A stretch of 64,000 nt of DNA from Serratia marcescens (GCF_029846115.1 NZ_JARVZZ010000003.1:1-64000), one strand, 5' to 3'. Shown: positions 1-9,869, numbered from the stretch's first letter. The notes: generated from the letters alone by a model not told the origin. Numbers and translations: made by a program.

Positions 1-30
1 GTGTCCTACGGAAAGGTGGGGTAACGCGAT

Positions 31-1464
31 TTATTGGTAACTCAATACGTTGAACGACCCGGGGCTACATCCACGGTCAGGTAACGGATCGGAAACAATG
101 TTGAATGTAGCGCCCGCCGGTACGGTGAAGTTGATCGTGGTGTTTTTGGCCCATTGCGGATTGTTATTTATACTCGTCGCGACATTTAAACCGTTTACGA
201 ATGCGGTCAAAGCGTAAGTGTTATCACAAGAACCATCATTAACGCCCCAGTTCTTGGTGGATTGTCCCCCGAGGGCACTCACCGACATTGTTGAAGTCCC
301 AGGATTAGACCCTGAATAATTTCCTATGTGGTACCCCAGTTGTTGATAGGCACCGTTGCCTTTTCCTGTACTTCGCCATAACCCATTCTGACAATACAGC
401 AGAGCGCCATCGCCAGTGCGACCCACTAATCCGTTAGGGCTACAGCCCCATCCTTCATTAGCTGTACCATCCAGTTGTAGATATTCGCCCACGGATGCGC
501 GCCCATCGGCACGAACACTCCCCCCTTTCAGTTGGCCTCCGGTATAAATGCCTTTATTGTTAATCGACTTAATCCAGTCGTTATCATCCATATAAAGCCC
601 ACCGCCGTGGTCTTCGTTGAGCCAGCCTTTGCCATGCTTGGTAATGAGCCAACCGCTATTACTGCGGATATCTCCGTTAGCGGTGATCCACCCGCTGGAC
701 CAAACACTATCGTGGGCAATTAATCTTTTCCCGTTAACATCTTCGCTAAAATTACCCGTTTTAGCATTGATATTATTCCCGTTATTCAAGTCGTTGGTGC
801 CCATGTCAATCGCAGTATGCATCTTATTGAGATCGGGACGACCGTTAACCTGGAAGCGATACAAGCGATCACTTTCTTCCGCTCCGCCGGCCAATACCTC
901 TGACGTTAAATAAACCGCCAGATGGCCGCTTTGTCCGCTAAGTCCCATGCTGGCCAGATTGACTTCCCAGCCCCCGCCGGCACCGTTGGCAATATTGGCG
1001 GGATAGATATACCCACCAAGACCAGACGTGTTCTGCGCAATATACCGCTGCCCTTTGAACGCAATATCCTGGCCACCTGCAGTCAAAACAAACGCAACCA
1101 GTTTGTCGGTTTGTGCAGGATTGCGTGTCACCGCGAGGATATAGTTCTGAGTATTATTGTTGGTCAGAGAGAAACCTGTCGGCAGATACCCTTTATCACG
1201 CAGGATTTGTCCGGTTACCGTGACATTACCGCCGCCCTTAACCTGATTCAGTAGGGTGTCGTAGTTATCTTTGACGTATCGGCGTGCGCCCTGGCTCACG
1301 GTGCTCAGGTGTGTCGCTGTTATGACCCAGGTTTGTTCCTCCACATAGTTGGAATATCTTTCCAGTCCGATCGGCGCAGCGATCAACACGATCCCCAGCA
1401 CGATGGCCATTGAGATCAACGATAGCCCCCTATTGATGCGAGGGCGGGTAACGTTATCAGTCAT
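31..1464 (-). CDS. pilV: PilV minor pilin / tip adhesin of the thin pilus
   Basis: A 477-residue prepilin that ends the pil operon. In R64-type plasmids PilV sits at the pilus tip, and its variable C-terminus selects the recipient cell. The N-terminus has a short basic leader ending in RINRG, then a hydrophobic segment starting LSLISMAIVLG; the glutamate usual at position +5 is replaced by serine. The ATG at 1464 is chosen over the longer frame because it overlaps the pilU stop as ATGA and places the leader correctly. The C-terminal ~130 residues are rich in Gly, Asn and Cys, as in PilV tips. In relatives the 3' end is switched by a shufflon and Rci recombinase; these would lie left of base 1, so I cannot tell whether this end is one of several. 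Confidence 0.88.
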   Translation of the reverse strand: MTDNVTRPRINRGLSLISMAIVLGIVLIAAPIGLERYSNYVEEQTWVITATHLSTVSQGARRYVKDNYDTLLNQVKGGGNVTVTGQILRDKGYLPTGFSLTNNNTQNYILAVTRNPAQTDKLVAFVLTAGGQDIAFKGQRYIAQNTSGLGGYIYPANIANGAGGGWEVNLASMGLSGQSGHLAVYLTSEVLAGGAEESDRLYRFQVNGRPDLNKMHTAIDMGTNDLNNGNNINAKTGNFSEDVNGKRLIAHDSVWSSGWITANGDIRSNSGWLITKHGKGWLNEDHGGGLYMDDNDWIKSINNKGIYTGGQLKGGSVRADGRASVGEYLQLDGTANEGWGCSPNGLVGRTGDGALLYCQNGLWRSTGKGNGAYQQLGYHIGNYSGSNPGTSTMSVSALGGQSTKNWGVNDGSCDNTYALTAFVNGLNVATSINNNPQWAKNTTINFTVPAGATFNIVSDPLPDRGCSPGSFNVLSYQ

Positions 1465-2129
1465 AAAACACCCAATATGGTTGAGTGAGGGAAACACCCG
1501 GCAAGTCCCGCCAATAAGGCGAACAACCAAGGAGCATAGGGCTGAGGGCTTTTATTTGTCAGAAGCGCCCCGGCGATAAACAGCAAGAATGCACATCCGC
1601 TCAGCAGGCTGGCCAATTGCCAGGGAAGCCAGGCACACAGCGCAGCAATCAAATGCACATCGCCCATGCCAAATCCTTCATCACCCCGAAGGCGTTTGGC
1701 ACCGTAGTGAAAGGCATACAAGAAGATGAACATGCTGCCACTGCCAATAAGCGCAGTTGTTATGGTGAGGCTGTTCTCAGGTAGACAGGTAAACAGCAGG
1801 CCCGTCAGCCAAAATCCATTGGTATACCGTAGTGGCAGCCAGTAGTTCCGCATGTCTAGTAACACCATTGGGATGCCCCATGCGAGTAATCCAATGATTT
1901 TGACGGCCCCTAACCACGGGAAGCCAGTTAATGCTGTTGTTGCGATCAGAACAGTGCCGGTGCCGACGAAAGTTAACGTGACGCTACGTATCTGCAATTG
2001 AGTGAGCGGTGGCCCATGATGTTCGAGTAGAAATTGCTTGGCCTGATTAACGAGCGGTTGTGTGAGGATAACGAGAAAGATACTGGCGAAGCCGATCAGC
2101 AGAGTGATCTTCAAAAGGTACATGGCCAT
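1461..2129 (-). CDS. pilU: PilU prepilin peptidase
   Basis: Inner-membrane aspartic protease that removes the leader from PilS (and probably PilV). The 222-residue protein is strongly hydrophobic, with about 6-7 membrane segments. The two catalytic aspartates of the family are visible in LLDMRNYWLP (about residue 91) and in the GxGD-type motif GFGMGDVHL (about residue 153). It lacks the N-terminal cytoplasmic methylase and zinc domain of PilD, as expected for plasmid PilU. The start shares one base with the pilT stop and the end overlaps pilV by 4 bp, so translation is probably coupled. Confidence 0.92.
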   Translation of the reverse strand: MAMYLLKITLLIGFASIFLVILTQPLVNQAKQFLLEHHGPPLTQLQIRSVTLTFVGTGTVLIATTALTGFPWLGAVKIIGLLAWGIPMVLLDMRNYWLPLRYTNGFWLTGLLFTCLPENSLTITTALIGSGSMFIFLYAFHYGAKRLRGDEGFGMGDVHLIAALCAWLPWQLASLLSGCAFLLFIAGALLTNKSPQPYAPWLFALLAGLAGCFPHSTILGVL

Positions 2130-2614
2130 CAGGCCGCACCTCCCTTGAGTTTCATGTACATGGCATAGATCTTACGGGCGTAAATCATGCGACGCGGGCC
2201 ATTGTTGTCAGCGAACCCGGCATTGTAGGAGCCGAGGCATTGCCAATTTACGCCGCATTGCTTTAGGTGTTTCGCCAGTATCCATGCTCCGATTTGTACA
2301 TTGAGGCACGTATTGTTCAGCAGGTCTTGTTCACTCGTAATAAGCCCAAGAGCACGCAATTGAGGAATGTGCCGATCATTGATTTGCATCAGCCCGAAAT
2401 CGCGACTGGTGACGTGCCCCTTCTTATCGCGATTCATGCCGACTGCTCGGGGGTTTAGGCTGCTTTCGACGGTAGCCATCGAACGCAGTAATAGGGGGTC
2501 GACTTTATAGCGTGCCCCGGCTTCATTAAAACAGAACGCCTGTGCCGGCAGCGATAATAATAACGCCCCGCCCAACACCAGACAGGACAAGGCACGTTGA
2601 AAAGAAAACAACAT
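2129..2614 (-). CDS. pilT: PilT lytic transglycosylase
   Basis: Periplasmic peptidoglycan hydrolase that should open the wall for pilus assembly (R64 PilT naming, not the twitching ATPase). The 161-residue protein has a signal peptide (residues 1-26, ending LPAQA) followed by a SLT/Slt70-like domain. The catalytic glutamate lies in ATVESSLNP (about residue 50), followed by the family motifs DFGLMQIND and GSYNAG. It sits between the pilin gene pilS and the peptidase gene pilU. Confidence 0.92.
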   Translation of the reverse strand: MLFSFQRALSCLVLGGALLLSLPAQAFCFNEAGARYKVDPLLLRSMATVESSLNPRAVGMNRDKKGHVTSRDFGLMQINDRHIPQLRALGLITSEQDLLNNTCLNVQIGAWILAKHLKQCGVNWQCLGSYNAGFADNNGPRRMIYARKIYAMYMKLKGGAA

Positions 2615-2668
2615 AAGAATGCACTCCAGATGGAGGCCGGCAACAAGACGTTACCGGCGGGATGGGCA

Positions 2669-3262
2669 TCAGGTGTTGCTTGTGAAAGTGAGGGTGTTTT
2701 GACCCACCGAGCCTTTATCTGCAGTGCACTGTGCGCCAACGGCGCTCGCCGCGATTGCACCATTAGTCGACGTGCCGTTAACCATGGTGGTCACAACACT
2801 CGGCGCCGCACTCAGCTTTGTCGCCAGAGTAATGCACGCTTCCTGTGGAACCGCCGCGTAGGTCAGTGAGAAGGAGGACTTCTGACCGCCAGCGGTAGCA
2901 ACGGGTTGCACGGTGACAGCCCCACCCCACAAGTTTTGAAGCTTGGCGGTTCCGGAGGACTTTGTACCCACAACAGTCATGTTTGCCGGCGCACCACCAA
3001 ACTGGATCAGTGCCCCCGTCATGGCATCAGCTGCTGCGAAGTTATAGATGCCAGAGGTTTTCAGCATACTGCGACTGTTAGTCAGCAACTCTGCGGCATT
3101 GTTGTACTCAGTGCTGGCATCGTTTTTGTTAAACAACCCCCCTCCCTGGGTAATGGCAACCGTCAGTATTACCAAAGCAATAACGATATAAATAGCTGCT
3201 TCAAGCAGGGTAATTGCACCACGGTTGATCACTGAACGAAGTGGTGTTTGTGTCTGTTCCAT
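2669..3262 (-). CDS. pilS: PilS major pilin (prepilin)
   Basis: A 197-residue type IVb prepilin, the main subunit of the thin pilus. The leader is about 15 residues and ends SVINRG, followed by the sequence AITLLEAAIYIVIAL and a long hydrophobic helix. Two cysteines near the C-terminus (in QEACITL and GAQCTAD) could form the usual pilin disulfide. Oddity: the conserved glutamate lies six residues after the glycine rather than five, so cleavage may occur after the alanine. It follows pilR by 35 bp and precedes pilT by 54 bp, leaving room for its own ribosome site. Confidence 0.9.
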   Translation of the reverse strand: MEQTQTPLRSVINRGAITLLEAAIYIVIALVILTVAITQGGGLFNKNDASTEYNNAAELLTNSRSMLKTSGIYNFAAADAMTGALIQFGGAPANMTVVGTKSSGTAKLQNLWGGAVTVQPVATAGGQKSSFSLTYAAVPQEACITLATKLSAAPSVVTTMVNGTSTNGAIAASAVGAQCTADKGSVGQNTLTFTSNT

Positions 3263-3297
3263 ACTATTTCCTTTAGGTTTTTAGAAAGATGGGCACA

Positions 3298-4413
3298 TTA
3301 ATGTGCGCCCACGAGGTCGTTGAGGTTTTGTGTAGCAAGGACGATCAGGATCATGTATCCAGCGTTGGCGCCCAATGCGAGGTTGGAAAGTAAGGACGCC
3401 GTCCGCTTGATCCGGACTACAGTTTGCACAAGCCAGGCTCGAGCAAAGTTCTCAATAATGATTTCAGCGTTATCGCCATCGGTCAGCAGGACCAACTTGT
3501 CGATAGCACGTGGGGAAGGGAAACCGTAGCCGGCATTGCGTAATGCCAGACCGAGGTGGTTACCTTGTCTGACCTGGTGCTGAGTGGCAGCTAAGCGCTC
3601 ATACAACCAGGGCGGCGCATAGCGACTCAGCATCTCGATGGCGTCTTCGGTTTTCACCTGTGCCCGCATCAATGCACTGAAATTAAGAAGGAACCCCACA
3701 CCGAGAACGTCGCGATATACGCTCCAGGGCAATAAACGGTCTAAAACATGCTGCCGTGTTTTCCCTATGAGGTTCGGCATCGACCAGATCACGAAAACAA
3801 CGAACAGAATGATGAACACACACAGGATAATGGCGTGATTGACAAAGAATTCGGAGATGGCGCTAAGCCACCACAAAGCGCCAACCCAATGATCTCGAGC
3901 TGATAATGACTCCAGCCGAGGCAAAAAATAGACAGTCACCATTTTCATCATTGCAAAGGTGGTTGCCAGTAGCATTAATGGGTAAGTCAGCGTGGAAACC
4001 AACGCTGATTTCATATCCGACATTCCCTGAACAACAGTAATGGCTCGATATAAAGCAGCAGCCAGGTTACCGTCCTGGACACCGCCGCTGAGAATTGCAG
4101 CTTCTTGCTGGGGTATCCAGGATGAGAGCCCTTGGTCGACTGATTTTCCCTGGCGCAGGGCGTTGAGCATTTCCTCCAGGCAATAAACAACCGGGGGGCG
4201 TTTTCCTCCGTAGCTTCCTATCATTGCCTGGAGGGCCTTTTCCACCTTGAGGTTATTGTCGAGCAGGAAAGCCAAATCCTCGTAGAGGGTCAGTCGGTCG
4301 GCGGTGGAAAAGGTTTTTTGAGCCAGCCAACGGCCTAACCCTTCATTCATTTTTTCCGATGACGGCACTTTGCCCCGCAATGCCGTCAGACGTTCGCGCA
4401 AGCGAGAAATCAT
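3298..4413 (-). CDS. pilR: PilR inner-membrane platform protein
   Basis: A 371-residue GspF/PilC-like integral membrane protein that anchors the assembly ATPase. Two T2SF-type halves are visible, each followed by hydrophobic segments (around residues 140-165, 185-215 and 340-365). Its start overlaps the stop of pilQ by 4 bp (ATGA), as expected for the ATPase-platform pair. Confidence 0.92.
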   Translation of the reverse strand: MISRLRERLTALRGKVPSSEKMNEGLGRWLAQKTFSTADRLTLYEDLAFLLDNNLKVEKALQAMIGSYGGKRPPVVYCLEEMLNALRQGKSVDQGLSSWIPQQEAAILSGGVQDGNLAAALYRAITVVQGMSDMKSALVSTLTYPLMLLATTFAMMKMVTVYFLPRLESLSARDHWVGALWWLSAISEFFVNHAIILCVFIILFVVFVIWSMPNLIGKTRQHVLDRLLPWSVYRDVLGVGFLLNFSALMRAQVKTEDAIEMLSRYAPPWLYERLAATQHQVRQGNHLGLALRNAGYGFPSPRAIDKLVLLTDGDNAEIIIENFARAWLVQTVVRIKRTASLLSNLALGANAGYMILIVLATQNLNDLVGAH

Positions 4414-5900
4414 GATTTTATCTCCGGCGGCAGCAAGGTCAGACTGTCCTCGTCCAGCGGACTGATGTAATCCGCATCAATCGGGTCGACCATCCCTGCA
4501 TTGAGATAACGCAGCAAATGTTGGCCGCGGGTAATACCCCCCAATTCGTTAACCCAATAACTGCGTGCGGTCAGCTTGCCCTCATGGCGAAAGAGTTCCA
4601 TAAACCGGGCATCAGGGCGGATAACTTCGGCAATAACACGCCGACCGGTAACGCCCTTGTAACAGTGCTCACATCCCTCCGGATGACGAAAGGCCAGTTT
4701 CTCCACCTCGCAAAACCGCTCAAGTAGCCCTTTCTTCTCTTCTTCCAGCTTGTCACAGACCTCACTCCAGCTTTTTTTGCAGTGCGGGCACAGCAATTGC
4801 ACCAGTCGTTGGGCAATTAGCCCGATCATGACTTGAGGATCGGCCACCTGGCCCATGGGGATACCCAATGTGTCGGTCAGGCGGTCAAGAATGCCGACAG
4901 CGTCATTCGCATGCAGCGTCGTTTCCACCAGGTGGCCGGACTTGGCCGCCGTCAGTGCAGATTTAACTGAGTTGGCATCACGAATTTCGCCGACGACCAT
5001 GGCATCAGGATCTAAGCGCAACGCGGCAGAAATAGACCTAACCCAGGCACGACTAACGGCATCCGGATCGTTTTTATCGGCAATGATGGGGGTCTGAACT
5101 GCTCCTAGAATCAACCCCTCTGGCGGATCTTCCAGCGTCATCAAGCGTTTACGGTGACCTGTAAAAGACAGGTACATCTCGCTGAATGTACGCAGGGAGG
5201 TACTTTTCCCGGAGCCGGTCGGGCCTGACAGGATAATCACGCCTTCGGGGCGTGCCAGCATGCGGCGAATGAGTGTTTGTTGTTCCGGTAAAAAACCCAA
5301 TTCGTCCAGTGTGGGAGGGGCTTTGCCTTCATCAGGTAAAATGCGCATTACGACATACAAACCAAACTCTGCTGGCGTATGGGCATAACGTGCGCCGAAT
5401 AACTTAAGCCCCTGCAGAAACTCTTTGCGCACCCGCCCATCTTGCGCACGATTGGGGTTAAAACTCTTTTCGGCCACGTCACACATAGACATCACGATAG
5501 TTGATGCTAGCGTTACCCCTTCGGCATGATCCAATTGGGTCACCGTTTCGAGATCACCGTGCACGCGAAATTGCACCACGGTCACATTGTTCATCCCGAT
5601 CAGCAGATGAATATCGCTGGCCCCTTTCTTCTTGGCCTCCCGAAAAAAACCGATGATTTTGGCCTGTTGAGCGGAGTAATCGTTAGCATCGGGATTGTCT
5701 GTTACCTGACTTTGCTGCAATTCTCTTAATTTATCGAGCTGTACACGCTCGATGTGTAACCTGGGGTATTTCTTGTGCGCGTTAGCAATTTCAGACTGAA
5801 CGGCCAAGTGACTGATGTGAGCATCCGAGATGTACAGGGTGGGGGCTTCAGACTTTGTCAGGTCCAAATAGATGTATGTTGAACCGCGTTTTTCGAACAT
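4410..5900 (-). CDS. pilQ: PilQ pilus assembly ATPase
   Basis: A 496-residue GspE/PilB-type secretion ATPase (R64 PilQ naming). The Walker A motif GPTGSGKST is near residue 226, an Asp box GEIRD lies near residue 302, and a His box-like HAND follows. A four-cysteine zinc-type motif is present (CPHC about residue 370, CEHC about 412). It powers pilin polymerisation at the inner membrane with PilR, whose gene overlaps its 3' end. Confidence 0.95.
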   Translation of the reverse strand: MFEKRGSTYIYLDLTKSEAPTLYISDAHISHLAVQSEIANAHKKYPRLHIERVQLDKLRELQQSQVTDNPDANDYSAQQAKIIGFFREAKKKGASDIHLLIGMNNVTVVQFRVHGDLETVTQLDHAEGVTLASTIVMSMCDVAEKSFNPNRAQDGRVRKEFLQGLKLFGARYAHTPAEFGLYVVMRILPDEGKAPPTLDELGFLPEQQTLIRRMLARPEGVIILSGPTGSGKSTSLRTFSEMYLSFTGHRKRLMTLEDPPEGLILGAVQTPIIADKNDPDAVSRAWVRSISAALRLDPDAMVVGEIRDANSVKSALTAAKSGHLVETTLHANDAVGILDRLTDTLGIPMGQVADPQVMIGLIAQRLVQLLCPHCKKSWSEVCDKLEEEKKGLLERFCEVEKLAFRHPEGCEHCYKGVTGRRVIAEVIRPDARFMELFRHEGKLTARSYWVNELGGITRGQHLLRYLNAGMVDPIDADYISPLDEDSLTLLPPEIKS

Positions 5901-5905
5901 GTTCG

Positions 5906-6490
5906 CTACCCCGCAAAGGAAAGTGACACCATTGTTTGGTTTTTCCCGGTGACGACCACTTCATTGAGGTTGATACGTTTAACAACGTATTCCGTACCTG
6001 GAATGCGGTTCCCTGCTTGCACAGTGACCTGGTTGCCATTACTGAGGGCTAACACAGCGGTAAAGCCCTTACCGTTCCCGGTGATCTCAACGATTTGTGG
6101 CGGGGGGGCATCTTGAGTTGCACCCTTGACTTCGTTCTTGTTGTCCTGAGCAGGGGGCGCCGGATTGAAAGGTTGATCCAGTCCTCGGTCATAACCGTTC
6201 TTTTGCAACTCATTCAAGGCTTTGGCCCTGGCAAGTTGAGCCTCATACAGCACCGTCTCAGCCTGTATGGCTTCGAGTTGCCCCAGGTTTAATGCCCGTC
6301 CAGCCTCGTTGCGGGTGAAAGTGGTTGGCAGTGGAATATCTGCTGATGTTGGCGGCTTCACCGATTGTTCAGCCGAAGGTGTAGCAAGTGGGGACGCCGG
6401 TATGTCAGCGACAGGCGCGGCGAATGCACCGGGTGCGGTCAACACCAGGCACAACGCCCAGGGTGTTACCCAGGATTTAACGGTTGGCAT
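5906..6490 (-). CDS. pilP: PilP pilus biogenesis protein
   Basis: A 194-residue periplasmic protein with a signal peptide ending GAFA (residues 1-24 from the chosen ATG). A Pro/Ala-rich linker is followed by a C-terminal domain resembling PilP/GspC (ending VVVTGKNQTMVSLSFAG). It probably links the PilO inner-membrane complex to the PilN secretin. The longer frame would begin with TTG at 6505; the ATG at 6490 gives the proper signal peptide. It overlaps the end of pilO by 14 bp and stops 5 bp before pilQ. Confidence 0.85.
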   Translation of the reverse strand: MPTVKSWVTPWALCLVLTAPGAFAAPVADIPASPLATPSAEQSVKPPTSADIPLPTTFTRNEAGRALNLGQLEAIQAETVLYEAQLARAKALNELQKNGYDRGLDQPFNPAPPAQDNKNEVKGATQDAPPPQIVEITGNGKGFTAVLALSNGNQVTVQAGNRIPGTEYVVKRINLNEVVVTGKNQTMVSLSFAG

Positions 6491-7781
6491 ACAGAAGTCC
6501 CTCAATGGTGTATTCCAGACGGTTGTTTTTGAGCGTGGTCGTGATGCTGGAAGCCCTTATTCCACGGCTATTGAAGCGCGTAGGGGCAAACAACCGATCA
6601 GGCGGTATGTCGGTAATGAACGTAAAGCTATAGGTACGCCAGGGCAGGTTTTGTATGTCGCCCTGTGTTAACTGGGTGGCAGCATCTGTTTCACTGAGGC
6701 GCAGACGGGCATTGATGCGCTGGGCATAGCTGGTCAGATGTTGAATCTGTTGGTTGCCCGGGAGTAAAACTTCAGGGGATTCCGGCAGTGATAGCGGAAC
6801 GGTTAAGGAAAAGGATGCATCATCAGCGCTGCCGGGAATGTTAAATACCGGTTCAATATCTGAGCCGTAGAGCACCGGCAGCCGCAAGGCAAAGTCACCC
6901 ACGGTTCCCCCATTCGGCAATGTATAATGCAGTATGATTTTGCCGTGTGCATCGCATGTGGCCGTGTTGAACACCCATCCCGCAATGGAAATCTGCGCGT
7001 CTTTCCACACGCTACTGCAGGCACTGAGCATCGAGGGGAATTTCGGTTGCATTGCCCAGGGTTTCAGATTGTCTGCAGGTGCCTGTTGCTCCAATTGTTG
7101 TCTGGCCATCAATGCGGCCTGAGCGGCGGCAATACGCGCATTTTCCTGTTGCGTTTGCCATACCGAGTAACTGGCGTATCCCACGCCCAGGGTCACCACT
7201 GCAACGCCCCATAACCACAGTACCTGCGGGTTATGGGTTTTGCTCAGGCGGGCGCGTCGTAAACCGATTTTGTTGTCGATCAGTGCTGAGAGCGCCTTAT
7301 CTTCGGTTTCCTTATCCGGGAAAAAACCACGTGGGGCGTACACCGTCCAACCTGCTGTTGGTGCCGAGGTTATCTGTAGAAAATTTGAAACTGCGGTTCG
7401 TATGGCTGCATCGTCGCCTACGATGTCGCCGAACGGGGAGAGCATGCCGTCGCTGATAGCGACAAACCAATATTGGCCATCAGCGAGGGGGAAAACACCG
7501 TAACAGGCTTCTGGTAGCACCGGCATAACAGCTAACGCCATCGATGCCAACGAATGTTGCCCCTTTGTCCGGGGGGATTTATCAGAGATAGTGACAGTGC
7601 CCAGTAACGTGCCTTGAGCTTGTCCGTCGCCGATAGACAACGCCGCCCAGTGACTGGCATTTGCCTCTTTAGCGCGCATTCGCATGCTACGGCGCCCACG
7701 TAACGGAAGATATTGCCAGTGCAATCCTGCCACAAGCCAAACCTTCCCATTCTGCAACGTGTAGGTAGTCTGTTGTTTCAT
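6477..7781 (-). CDS. pilO: PilO pilus assembly protein
   Basis: A 434-residue bitopic protein of the R64 PilO type. Residues 1-185 are soluble, a single membrane segment lies near residue 193 (VLWLWGVAVVTLGVGY), then comes a coiled-coil-prone stretch (QQENARIAAAQAALMARQQLE) and a periplasmic domain. It belongs to the inner-membrane alignment complex. The operon position between the secretin gene pilN and pilP supports the call. Confidence 0.88.
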   Translation of the reverse strand: MKQQTTYTLQNGKVWLVAGLHWQYLPLRGRRSMRMRAKEANASHWAALSIGDGQAQGTLLGTVTISDKSPRTKGQHSLASMALAVMPVLPEACYGVFPLADGQYWFVAISDGMLSPFGDIVGDDAAIRTAVSNFLQITSAPTAGWTVYAPRGFFPDKETEDKALSALIDNKIGLRRARLSKTHNPQVLWLWGVAVVTLGVGYASYSVWQTQQENARIAAAQAALMARQQLEQQAPADNLKPWAMQPKFPSMLSACSSVWKDAQISIAGWVFNTATCDAHGKIILHYTLPNGGTVGDFALRLPVLYGSDIEPVFNIPGSADDASFSLTVPLSLPESPEVLLPGNQQIQHLTSYAQRINARLRLSETDAATQLTQGDIQNLPWRTYSFTFITDIPPDRLFAPTRFNSRGIRASSITTTLKNNRLEYTIEGLLYANR

Positions 7782-7784
7782 GGC

Positions 7785-9419
7785 TTATCCCAAAATGACA
7801 GGAGTGATAAGAATGACAAGCATGGTTTTGTTGTTTTCACCGTTGGCACCGCCACCAAGCCCGAAGAAGCGGAAGCTGCCGACACCTTGCCGGTTGGCGG
7901 TGTTATTGAGTGACTGGTAACCACTCAGCACCAGCGTTTGCCCGGACTGCATAATGACGCGCTGGGTAAACGTCTTGAGGCGAGTTTTCATCAGTTCGAC
8001 AGACGTTTTTTCGCTGGTAAACGTGCGCATGGTCGGGTCATCCGACATATTGATGGCAAACTGCAGCTGCATTTTTGGCGACTTGGGTATCAGGAAAGGC
8101 AACACCGTCATGTTGAAGCCGGTTGTGATCGTTGATTTGGTGATACTGCTTGATGAGCCTACGTTTGCCGTATTCTCAGTGGTGACGTTGGAGGCATAAT
8201 CCTGCTGCAGAGCAACCTGAATGGGTACTGCGGACAGGTTAGTGGTCATGCTGGATGCTTCGGTCATCACGCTGACGTTAGCTTGTTCGGACAGTGCTTT
8301 GATAAAGGCTTTTGTGCCGGCTCCTTTACCATCGAGGATAGAAACTCCACCATTCAGGGCATCGGAAGCGGCGCCACTGAACGCATTGGTCAAGGACAAT
8401 CCGATGCTGCCGCTGTTGAATACGGCGTTCCAATCAATGCCGTACTGATCCTGAGTACGCTTCTCTACGCTGTAGACCTGTACGTTGAGCACAACTTGTC
8501 GATTGAGCTCATTGTTACGGTCATCCAGATAACGGCCGATCTGTTCGAGGACACGCGGCGTATCGGTAACGGTTAGCACGCCAGCGGACAAATTCATACG
8601 GCCGGTACCCGGTGTCAGCATTGATTTAATGGTATTTGAGACGTCCTCGTACAGACTGGACTTGATTTCCATTTCTGTCGCTTGGGAGGTATTGGAGTCG
8701 CCACTGAGACCACCGCCGCTGCTGTCGCCCGTAGCCCCCATTGATGAGGTTGTACCGCTCACGGTTTTGGAGCCAAAGCTTGCCTTGCTGTCCATAAACA
8801 TGACCGGGAACGTCCGGGTGTCGAGGTAGAAAATGGCGATCCGGCCCTGCTCATAACGCCATGACAATCCCAGGCGCGTGGTGACATTGTCGAGCAACCC
8901 GCCTAATTCCCCTTGCCAGAGCACGCCCCTCAGTGCAGTACCATTGGTCATCGCCGGTGCAGGGCGAACGGGTGAGCCGCCCAACGCGGCCAATGGCACC
9001 ATCCCATTAGGGTCTGGTGCGGGAACGGGGCCACTGAGTTGTTCCGTCTTCCCGCCTCCTGTTGGGGCGAGCATGGCTTGTGCATCCGGGGTGACGACGA
9101 CAGGCAGGCGGCATCGTTTACTGATGAAGGCGCTGACCTCTGCCAACGTAATGCTACCGGGGCGGTTGATGGCGACGGCACAGGGCGGTAGCAATCCATT
9201 ACCCCCGGCCTGCGCATTTAATGGATAGGGATTTATCCACTGTGATGTCAGGTCACGAACCACAGCGCCATTTTTTATCGCATGTATATGGTTGTCGGCT
9301 TTTTTTTCGTTCTGTGAGACCGTGTTGTCGATCTTGTCGATACGTTCAAGCGGCGCACAGCCGGAAAGCAGCAAACACAATGTCGCCGCCAGCCCGGTTA
9401 AGGGGAGGTGTTTTTTCAT
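7785..9419 (-). CDS. pilN: PilN secretin (lipoprotein)
   Basis: A 544-residue outer-membrane secretin forming the pore for the pilus. The N-terminus is a lipoprotein signal with lipobox LLLSGC. Residues 200-330 hold N-domain-like repeats, and the C-terminal secretin domain carries the typical VPIQVALQQDY region and the ending FGLGGGANGENNKTMLVILITPVIL. A Gly/Ser-rich linker is seen near residues 220-250. It follows pilM by 24 bp and precedes pilO by 3 bp. Confidence 0.95.
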   Translation of the reverse strand: MKKHLPLTGLAATLCLLLSGCAPLERIDKIDNTVSQNEKKADNHIHAIKNGAVVRDLTSQWINPYPLNAQAGGNGLLPPCAVAINRPGSITLAEVSAFISKRCRLPVVVTPDAQAMLAPTGGGKTEQLSGPVPAPDPNGMVPLAALGGSPVRPAPAMTNGTALRGVLWQGELGGLLDNVTTRLGLSWRYEQGRIAIFYLDTRTFPVMFMDSKASFGSKTVSGTTSSMGATGDSSGGGLSGDSNTSQATEMEIKSSLYEDVSNTIKSMLTPGTGRMNLSAGVLTVTDTPRVLEQIGRYLDDRNNELNRQVVLNVQVYSVEKRTQDQYGIDWNAVFNSGSIGLSLTNAFSGAASDALNGGVSILDGKGAGTKAFIKALSEQANVSVMTEASSMTTNLSAVPIQVALQQDYASNVTTENTANVGSSSSITKSTITTGFNMTVLPFLIPKSPKMQLQFAINMSDDPTMRTFTSEKTSVELMKTRLKTFTQRVIMQSGQTLVLSGYQSLNNTANRQGVGSFRFFGLGGGANGENNKTMLVILITPVILG

Positions 9420-9443
9420 TTTTAACCTTGGGGTGAGGAGAGA

Positions 9444-9869
9444 TTAGTTGAGGTACACCAGGCTGCCGTCAGCAATGCTGTCCGGTACATTGATCTGCAT
9501 GTCATTGCCAAAACTGTCGATCAGACGTCTTCCGACGACCTTTCCAACTAAGGCAGAATGCCGGCTCTGAGCTAACAACGCAGACATCAGCCCCGGTTGG
9601 TCTGGTTGGTAGACATATACACGGTCAGCTTGCAGCACGTTGTGTAATTCAGGTAGGGATGACCAGCCGAAGGCGCTGTCGGGGATCACACCGTCTTTTT
9701 GCGAAGGGTTGTTATAGCGCCAGTCATTGATGTTATTGATGTAACGGACGGTTTGAATAGCACGCTGGCTCAGCGTGCTATCTTGCAGCTGTGAGCCTGT
9801 CTGGTCATGGGGCGTGATGTTGCTCCAGACCAGGAAACCTATAAATATCGATAACAGCCAGTAAATCAT
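9444..9869 (-). CDS. pilM: PilM pilus protein
   Basis: A 141-residue protein with one N-terminal membrane segment (IYWLLSIFIGFLVWSN) and a soluble remainder. It matches the R64 PilM position and size, directly between the lipoprotein gene pilL and the secretin gene pilN, and its start codon shares one base with the pilL stop. No enzymatic motif is visible. Its role is probably structural, in the pilus machine. Confidence 0.82.
   Translation of the reverse strand: MIYWLLSIFIGFLVWSNITPHDQTGSQLQDSTLSQRAIQTVRYINNINDWRYNNPSQKDGVIPDSAFGWSSLPELHNVLQADRVYVYQPDQPGLMSALLAQSRHSALVGKVVGRRLIDSFGNDMQINVPDSIADGSLVYLN

Noticed and set aside
1..30. Possible shufflon recombination site at the left edge
   Set aside because: No match to the R64 sfx core can be recognised in the few bases present, and no second copy is in the window.
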